Assembly: GCA_040954595.2 (NCBI GenBank)
Contig: CM082598.2
Span: 9,610,001-9,674,000 of the forward strand
From: Balanoglossus misakiensis
Taxonomy: Eukaryota; Hemichordata
Direction: 5' to 3'
Length of the DNA stretch: 64,000 nt
Part shown: positions 56,797 through 64,000 of the stretch, piece by piece
How positions within the stretch are numbered: the stretch's first letter is position 1
Layout: each line of letters begins with the position of its first letter
Program-made: the position numbers and the translations under genes
The notes under the pieces: generated by a model
Databases searched by the model: none
What the model saw: only the letters and a program-made list of their open reading frames with translations
What the model was told of the DNA's origin: nothing

Positions 56797-59700
56797 GTAA
56801 GTCTTTTGTTGACTTGTTGTTAGAAGGCACAAAAAAATAATATGTGCTGTTCCAATTACATGGTTTTCAAAAATAGGGTAGGTACAATGTAGGCAGGGAA
56901 ATTCTTTTATTTTGCGATTTTTAGGTCCCATTTGGTTTATATGTATATATACCATGGGACCTTATGGGATCGGTTGCATCTGTATGTATTGTTACGGTAG
57001 AAAAAACCGGGAGCACACAATGGAGTCTGTAGTTCAACAACAGAATATTTAATTGAACAACTAGCCTTCTAAAATCAAAAGGTCTCACAGAAAAAATATG
57101 TTCTATGTGTTTTACCCTGCTTGGTCGAGGAGTTACCGAGTCCACAAAAGTCCTGGCCGAACTCAAGCCTCACCAAGGCACAGAAGTCCGTTGCTGACAA
57201 AGTCCGTCATTCACTGTTCTAAGCCAGTTGCTCACAGAAGTCAGTTGCTCACACAGTCGAGAAACTGGGTAGTGAATTTGCATATTTTATCATCGCCGGA
57301 GCCTCGCTTTCGAACACGCGGGAGCTGCAAACATGGCGTTCGCTACCCTCGCCGTTGTCATGTAAACAAATTTTTAGAAGTGGTTTATCTCAGTTAAAAA
57401 CCCCGAAAGAAAAAGAAAAATCAACTTTTCTGAGGTATTATTGCTGGAACATTTGATTTCACACATTTAAAGCTGGCAATGATAGTGATTTTACTAGCTA
57501 TATTGGAGAATCTGTATCAGAAGCTGATATTGATTTTATGTCATCACTGACAGCTGATCAAAGAGATTATGAGGATTGGTATTTGTATAGACAAGGGAGC
57601 GTTACTGCCAGTATTGCACATGATATCCTTCACATGAAAGAAACTCGGGATTTGAATAACTACATAGTCCAAAAAATTATGTCTGGCAGTCACAGGACGA
57701 TACCTTCAACCCACATTGATTGGGGTATTAAACATGAACCTGTTGCTAAGCATTTATATCATGAGCAATACAAAAAGTTGCACCGGAAAGTGAAATTTCA
57801 AGATGTTGGCTTAGCCATCAGTTCTGACAAGCTATATCTTAGTTCAAGTCCTGATGGGAGGGTATCATGTGAATGTTGTGGGACATCAAATGGCACCTGG
57901 ATAATAGTTGGACATAGTTGGTCTTGGTGTGTCAGGTTCAGACTTATCCTTTCTAATGTCAAGCTCATCTATTTCCATAGGAGTGGACTCTTTGCGGGGT
58001 TTATCCCACTTACAGGGAACATCAGTACCAACTTGAATATTTCTGTCTTTGTGGCGTCTATCGAAGTCGTTGATGCTAAACAACAATGCAACACAATGTT
58101 TGCATGTTCCATGCTCACTGTAAAAAAAATTCAGATACATGGTAAATGTTAACGCATGATTGCAGCTTTTTTGTTTATGCCTCTCTGCAGTGACTGTCAA
58201 ATGAAAACTGAGGTATTCAAAGCTAAAACGTCAATGCATCAAATTGAGAATGAAATCATATTAACTATTTTCAAATATTATCTAATTTTGCAAATCCTGA
58301 TTTACAGTCCTCAACAGCACTTTAAATTAGTCAACAGATACTGTTGGAAACACATAGACAATTCTGTCAGACTCTATTGACAGTTTTCTCATCCCAACAC
58401 ACAGATAAAGCAAACCGAACTAAAAAACAAATGTCAAAATACATGTATAACCATGGTTATTTCAACCCACCATTTCTATGTACCTAGTCACACTGGTAGA
58501 ACTAAAAGCCACGGTGGATTAAAATGATAAAATTTATATAAAAAAAATGCTTACGCAACACAATTACAGCCTCAGAAGAGAATGGAGGTCGCTGACCCAT
58601 TCGGTGATCGTCGCCGGACCAGGCAAAGTGATGTAGAATTGCTTTTGGCTGGGTCGCGATTGTCTGCTACCGTCCGCCTTTTTTTGCTCGAAATTTCCTG
58701 GTCACCAGGCTCTAGTGGCCGAACGTCCAGTTCTATGGCTAACTCCACTACCTGAATTAGTCTATCTTTCCTGGTATTACAGCAAGTTATACCTCTTTCC
58801 GACAAAAACTTTCTCAGGTCAGGAACTTATGTAAACATGACCTCATTCAGGTCCGGAAGTGCAGTGATCCCAACTCGCACGCCCTCAGGCGACAAGAGTC
58901 TATGAACTTTCTACTTTATTGAGAACTCGGAACCCGCGAATTACATGTACATGGGTTCTCCAACAACCAGTTTGTCCCCAACATGCATTGCATTGCTGTT
59001 TTGATTAAAATTATTTCATCCAGCTCAGCCTCTGGATTAAAATTATCAAATTATCTTGAAGTTTACATATAATGTTTGATAACCCTGTGTCACTTCAGTG
59101 ACAATTTTTTTCTTTTCATTTTTCTACTGTGTGGTACAAAGACATGTAGCACTTTTTACACAGTGTGCTAGTTTCATCCAGTGTTAATCCAGGATAGTCC
59201 CCATGTTCAGTAAAGTGCTCCATTAGTAACTCTGGATTGTGGGGATATGTTAGAGTAGAAGAGGTCAAGCGTTTATGACAATGGCTAGAAATCTGGTTTT
59301 ATCATCCACCCTGGTTTTGTGGCAAGAGACATTTCCACAAATGTGACATGTTTTGTCTTTTTGATGAGGTGCCTGTTTGGTACTACCCTGGACTTGTGCT
59401 TCAAAGTCTTCTTCTACACATATTCTGCAGCTATTGCATAGACAACCAGATGGAGATAAATTAATTTCTTTTACAACCCAATCTTTGAAATTGTCTGGCT
59501 TAATTACTGTACCCGGTATGTGGTACCATCTTGGAGTTGATGATATGCTACACTTCTTTTGGGTCCACGTTTTTCTTTGTCAGGGTGAGCCTGCTGACTT
59601 AATGGAAGAACTCCTCCAAACACACTAATATAAATGTATAAATGCATCCCCCCTTTTGTTGGTATATTTATTCGTCCATACAAGGGTTTTCCCTGAAAGA

Positions 59701-62353
59701 ATAATTTGAAACTATCAGTATTCAAATTTAATTCCTCAGATATTACATTTTTCAAGGAGCTGACATATGGATCTGTGAGCCCCCCAAAAATACTCATGTG
59801 AATTTAGATGAACAATTATGTCACATCCACTTGCCATCTTTTTATCAGATTGAATTGCCTTGAATTTTGATTTGAGTCTACAGAATCTGCTTTGTATGTC
59901 ACATAACAGGAGTAAGGCTTGACTCCATTGTGACAAACGTTTTTTAATCATGGTTTCTGCCATAATAATGGACTTGTCTTTTATAAATTCTTGGCGACGC
60001 TTTAGCAATGATGTTTTAGAGGTCCTGACATTTTGCACACAGACTGCAGCAATTTTTTAAACTCTTGCAGTTGATTACACACTGTTTTTATTTATTTCAC
60101 TACATTATTTTTTACTTTACTCTTATCCCGCATTTTTTAATACAAATATTATATCGATGCTCTGCCAGTCGTACAAAAATACCTAATTCCAGGCTTACCA
60201 ATAGGGCTAGAGGTTTTGTTTCTGTTGGACATGGACTAGTATGGGGTCCAATTTTTCCCATCAAATTTTGGGTGACCTCAGGTGCCCTTTGATCTACTTT
60301 CTTATATCTCGGCCTCCAGAGCAGGTATAGCCTTAGCATTTGGAGGGATGGGACTAAAATGAAAAGCCGAATTTTGAGGTCACCTGTACAACTGCTTAAC
60401 TCCTTAATTATGTGCATATCTAATTCCAGGCGAACCAATAGGGCTGAAGGTATGGTTTCTGATGGACCTGGACCAGTATGGGGTCAAAATTTTTTGCCCA
60501 AATTTCGGGTGACCTCAGATGACAATTGCTGCTTGAAGCTATATTTTTGTCTTTTTCCACATTGTTGGAAATTTAGTATGAAGCTTCATTTAGGTGATCT
60601 GAGTTACCATAGTTTTGTTCAAATTGTTGCAAAATTTGCATATTTATAATTTTGGAGCAATTTTTGCCTTTTTTTGGTCAATTTTTTTTCTCCGAAACCG
60701 CTTGTCAGATTGCTTTGAAATTTGGTAGGCATGTTCTTAGGAGTAACCCAAGTAAGATTTGGGACATGTTTTTCAAATCAATCTGAAGAATTCCGTAGTA
60801 TATTATTTTTAGGGTGATATTTGCCATTTTTGGTCAAAACTCTCAGAACCTTCTACCCCATTGCTTTGAAATTTGATTTGAAGGTTTCTGGGTGAGTTGT
60901 CATGGTGATTTACAAACACCTATGATGAAAGTGTCAGTGTTTTGTGGGGGCAATATCTTGTATTTTGGGGGCATAATTTCCAATTTTGATAAAAAAATTA
61001 TATTTCTCAGAAATTATATGGCTGATTGTTTTAAAATTTAAGTTGTAAGTTAATGGGATTGTCTTCTTTAGAATTATAATGGAATCAAATTTTAGGTAAT
61101 TCAGAACTTTTATATTTTGTAGGATATTTTGTCTTATACCAAAAAAAAATTTCATCTCAAGAATAGCAATTACCAGTGGATAAATATGTTCTGGTATGAT
61201 ACCCTTCTTGTTTCAGAACGTGTTATCTGGTCCAGAAACTGAACAAGATATGTCATGGCGGGTAGCAACAGAACAGCATACCCCAATGGTCACATCCTTT
61301 CAAACACCAGAACACCTACAGGAAAACTTGAAAACCCAGGTGTATGGTCCTACCACAGAAATCCTCACAAAATCGGTAAGTTTGAATACATGTCAGCATG
61401 CCATGTATACACATGGTTTATGTATGCATGTTTTTGCTCATGTTGTTCTGGAAAACTCAACATAGTGGTCTGTCAAACCAAGTCCTAATGTCTTAATGTT
61501 TTTTGTATTGATAGTTTTGTTTTCCCTTATACATGTAGTTATACTCTGGTATACAGTAATGCAGAATACTTAATACTTAAAATATTTTTATCTTCGTTTT
61601 ATTCAATAAAGGCCAAAGTTGTGTATAGTATTAGGGTTACCAGTACAACTGCGTCCTTTCTGACAGCAAATATGCCCCCCCCCCCCTTTAGAAAATGGCA
61701 TATTTACATATCATAAGATGCACCCACTTTTCAGAAAAAAACAATTGGTTATTTTTTTGCAACATTTGAACATAAGCTGCATCTTATGTTAGACTTAAAC
61801 GGTATTCATTTTTTTCAGCGAAAATAAATTCCAGTGAAAATAAAGTATTCCACAGTATGTTTATACATTATTGGATAATTCAAGCACCTTAGTAGATTTA
61901 ATATTCAGATTTACACATGATATCTATTGAAGTCAGTCTTACATTTATATCATTTTATTTTTATATCTTTTCAGGATTTTCCTCTCAAATCTCATGAACC
62001 CAAAGTACAGCTTCCATATTTTGTACCGCCTGGCCACACCCCGAGAAAAATTGAAATTGAAAGACAGAAGAGACATTTTTCAAAACAAGATCTGGTTGAT
62101 CTTCTGACTAAAGAAGGTGTTGAGACTGAAAACTTGATGCCGAAAGCAGATGCATTCCACAACGCGGTGTCGCTGAATGAATCCGGAAAAGATCCGGCAC
62201 CTTTCCCACCATTTCTGCCACTTCACATTTTTGACGACACAGAGTTTGACTGTAGGACAGCAGAAGAATGGCTGAAGATTGGTCAGGATAATGGCATCAG
62301 AAAACCAGTCCCAGGAAAAGCTTTACTTCCAGCGTGGGACTCTGAAGAGCAAT
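56614..62353 (+). CDS. DNAH1: Axonemal dynein heavy chain 1, N-terminal exons (gene continues right)
   Basis: DNAH1 is the heavy chain of an inner-arm dynein that drives ciliary and flagellar bending (family knowledge). Exons 56614-56796, 61217-61375 and 61975-62353 give 240 codons plus one base with matching phases. Landmarks are QRGYYSDIL at residues 44-52, DFPL and KVQLPYFVPPG at 115-134, PRKIEIERQKR at 137-147, FDCRTAEEW at 205-213 and RKPVPGKALLP at 223-233, all characteristic of the DNAH1 N-terminal extension. The tail and AAA+ motor lie beyond the window. Intron 1 (4.4 kb) carries a decayed transposon. Confidence 0.9.
56797..57537. repeat. DNAH1 intron 1, left part
   Basis: An inverse copy of the CCCATAAGGTCCCATGG tail at 56920-56995 is followed by GTTACGGTAGAAAAAACCGG at 56990, which reads like the start of a solo LTR-type sequence but has no second border. 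No exon. Confidence 0.4.
57538..57879 (+). pseudogene. YqaJ/lambda-exonuclease-like fragment of a mobile element
   Basis: An open frame from MSSLTADQRDYEDWYLYRQG through GSVTASIAHDIL, WGIKHEPVAKHLY and LSSSPDGRVSCECCG. R-x-G-x-(V/I)TAS, W-G-x-x-HE and SPDG-x-VxCxCCG are hallmarks of the YqaJ nuclease domain found in invertebrate mobile elements. The catalytic E-x-K segment that should follow CCG is missing: the sequence breaks at about 57880 into inverted DNA. Confidence 0.8.
57886..58117 (-). pseudogene. SWIM-type zinc-finger fragment of the same kind of element
   Basis: On the minus strand a TTTTTACAG acceptor (58118) leads into EHGTCKHCVALLFSINDFDR then VGTDVPCKWDKPRKES and MEIDELDIRKDKSEPDTPRP, ending with a stop near 57886. 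GTCKHC is the second half of a SWIM finger (C-x-H); the CxC half would be on an upstream exon. SWIM fingers and YqaJ nucleases occur together in such element proteins, normally on one strand. Confidence 0.75.
58118..59094. other. DNAH1 intron 1, no identified feature
   Basis: AT-rich. A short CpG-rich stretch at 58590-58900 has a 77-codon minus frame that I could not assign. Confidence 0.4.
59095..60038 (-). pseudogene. Decayed Cys-rich protein of the mobile element
   Basis: Minus-strand pieces in different frames: MQNVRTSKTSLLKRRQEFIK (60038); SFKLFFQGKPLYGR and DKEKRGPKRSVAYHQLQDG (59797-59504); then GCLCNSCRICVEEDF, KTCHICGNVSCHKTR, HGDYPGLTLDETSTLCKKCY and a stop near 59100. Frameshifts separate them. 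The CxxC pairs suggest zinc binding; the FFQGKPLYGR stretch recalls a ubiquitin-like fold, but this is weak. Probably the N-terminal region of the same element as the YqaJ/SWIM pieces. Confidence 0.5.
60039..61216. repeat. DNAH1 intron 1, dispersed repeats
   Basis: Two tandem-like blocks (about 60170-60400 and 60415-60530) share TAATTCCAGGC, ACCAATAGGGCT, GTATGGGGTC and GGGTGACCTCAG. Then comes the AAACCGCTTGTCAGATTG family at 60600-61160. No exon. Confidence 0.55.
61217..61375 (+). CDS. DNAH1: DNAH1 coding exon 2
   Basis: Fifty-three codons, phase 0, from TTTCAG|AACGTG to AAATCG|GTAAGT. Contains TSFQTPEHLQENLKTQVYGP, equivalent to the VGSFEVPEDFQE-type segment of vertebrate DNAH1. Confidence 0.88.
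61376..61974. other. DNAH1 intron 2
   Basis: No feature beyond a poly-C run at 61677-61687. Confidence 0.5.
61975..62353 (+). CDS. DNAH1: DNAH1 coding exon 3
   Basis: 379 nt from TTTTCAG|GATTTT to GCAAT|GTACGT, phase 1. Holds the best conserved blocks (KIEIERQKR, LPLHIFDDTEFDCRTAEEW, RKPVPGKALLP). Confidence 0.93.
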
Positions 62354-64000
62354 GTACGTATGGAAGATGAAACAATAATTACCGTACTCGCCCCATCAGA
62401 AGCCCCAAGGGAGTGACAGGAAAATCTAAAAATTTGTAGGGTAGATGGGCCTATAATGCAATGTTGTCTGTGTATGGCTGGGCTTATCTAATATAATGCT
62501 ATAATTTATGCAAATAAATTAATGCACAGCCAAGTCAGTAGTCAGGAGATAATGTAAAACTGAGTAGCACTTCACATACAGACAAAAAAAATCAACTTTC
62601 ACTGCGTTTTTGCAAAGATTACCAGGATGTCCTTCTGGTCATATGATTGTCAATTTTATTTTGAAGTCCTTGCATTGCAGCAATATGATATGGGCTTATA
62701 CATGAATGTAAATTATTTTCAAAATTTCCAGAAACTTGGGGGAAGGGCATCCCCCATAAATGAGCATGGGGTTTATGATGGGACGAGTGCGGTAGAGTTT
62801 TGTAACTTTGTTGACAATGTAGTTTTCTATTCACTCCATTACAGGAAAATGTCATTTTTAGGGACCCAAGCCCCCTGCATGAGTACTAATGCATGGAACC
62901 TTTGCATGTTTAATTAGTCACTTGACCTGGTAGCTATATCTGATCAAAATTTTCAAATTGACCTAATTTGCATATGCATGGCGGCATTAAAATTCTTTTC
63001 TCAACTTTGTAGACCATATGACCAAGAACCTGTATGCCAAATGTCAAGGTCCTAGGCCTTGTCAATTTTGAGAAGATAATTTTTATAATATTTTTCCATA
63101 TATTTCATGGCCTTTAGACCAACCAATTGGCCTATGTGTCCAAATCTTATAGTGGAATTCTGGCATGTGCAATGGTCCTCCACAGTGACTGTCTATTGGG
63201 GCCAGTGAGCAGCATATGACCAAAATAAAAAGCCAAACTTGGGGGTCACCTGTGACACTGGCTTAAAGGAGGAGCTTCCCTATAAATAGGGGTAGCCACA
63301 TGGCGGCGTTCATTGTGTAAATTGTCTCTGAAGGGTGAACAGCGGACACACGCTCCCGGGAATGATTTTCCGAAGTTTTCGACCATAAAATCCTTCACAA
63401 TGCATACAAATTCCACCATGAATATGTCTCCTACCGATTTATGGCTTAAATTCCCCAGACAGACGCGAATCAAGGGCGATTTTCAGCATATTTTAACTTT
63501 GAGGGTGGCAAGTCGAGCCCACATACTCGTTGTCAATCAAACGCTTGTGTAAACCGGCGCATTAATCGGGCGCATGTTTAACGTAATCTCGATCCGTGTT
63601 TATTCTGTATAACTATAAGCAGTAAACACTTCTAATTGCCCTGCCATCTCCTTATCTGTGTTCTGTAAACTGGAATGTGTGTTCACGAGATCGTAGATGT
63701 GCAATTGACTACTCAATTTTCGAGGTCATGTCTGTCAAAAATATGAGTTGATCAAATCGACGTGAAATGCAAACCTTTCTACTACTACTATCACGAAAAA
63801 AACTTTTGTCGTGACACCTGCTTAACTCATCAATTATCTCAGCATCCACAGCAGTTACAGCATTGACATTTGATGCAGTGGATTAGTCATGATTATCTCT
63901 ATTTGCTTGGGTCCCTTCAATGCTGCTTGCAGCTTTAATTCTCAGTTGCAATTTGAATCCTTTGGTATATAAAAAAACTCTTGGTTCATTATATTACATA
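62354..64000. other. DNAH1 intron 3, continuing past the window
   Basis: No exon was found. The dispersed repeat at about 62930-63120 matches 50930-51115. Short frames at 63246-63552 are on both strands of a CpG-richer patch and do not resemble dynein. Confidence 0.45.

Noticed and set aside
56990-57400. Solo LTR starting near GTTACGG
   Set aside because: No second border, TSD, primer-binding site or polypurine tract could be identified.
63246-63552. Further DNAH1 exon
   Set aside because: Frames on both strands lack the dynein sequence expected after RKPVPGKALLP and are not flanked by in-phase splice sites.

Overview
This is a window of an animal nuclear genome. It is AT-rich, its genes are split by GT-AG introns, its intergenic DNA is crowded with short terminal-inverted-repeat (TIR) transposons, and it holds an interstitial TTAGGG array. 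The gene set (a concentrative nucleoside transporter, an axonemal dynein heavy chain) and the wealth of DNA-transposon families fit a marine invertebrate deuterostome such as a hemichordate, echinoderm or amphioxus. I cannot separate these, and a cnidarian is not excluded. No bacterial features, tRNA or rRNA genes are visible.

Four gene models can be assembled. (1) On the minus strand at the left edge are five coding exons (8898 down to 2192, 300 codons, all phases compatible) of an SLC28-family Na+/nucleoside cotransporter; the rest lies left of the window. (2) A probable first coding exon of an unidentified minus-strand gene lies at 23349-23510, with E2F-like, CCAAT and CHR-like motifs upstream. 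(3) A minus-strand gene at 42403-34836 (six exons, 437 codons, every junction in phase), probably ending at 28290, encodes an Arg/Asp-rich protein with one matrin/U1-type C2H2 zinc finger. (4) On the plus strand from 56614 are the first three coding exons of the axonemal dynein heavy chain DNAH1, continuing to the right. Genes 3 and 4 are head to head, about 14 kb apart.

Most of the remaining sequence is mobile DNA. Several elements can be delimited to the base because target-site duplications (TSDs) or paralogous empty sites are present in the same window. These include a pogo-like element nested in a 584-bp MITE whose empty copy lies at 36.1 kb; a 92-bp hairpin nested in a 9-bp-TSD MITE whose empty copy lies at 6.1 kb; TA-, TTA-, TTAA-, 5-, 8- and 9-bp-TSD families; three copies of a foldback family; and a decayed element in DNAH1 intron 1 with YqaJ-exonuclease and SWIM-finger pieces joined in opposite orientation.

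The most interesting regulatory signal is a repeat cluster at 52.1-54.9 kb, whose units carry matches to the vertebrate CTCF consensus in two opposing orientations. Between the elements, many stretches hold only AT-rich dispersed repeats or nothing I can recognise; these are listed.
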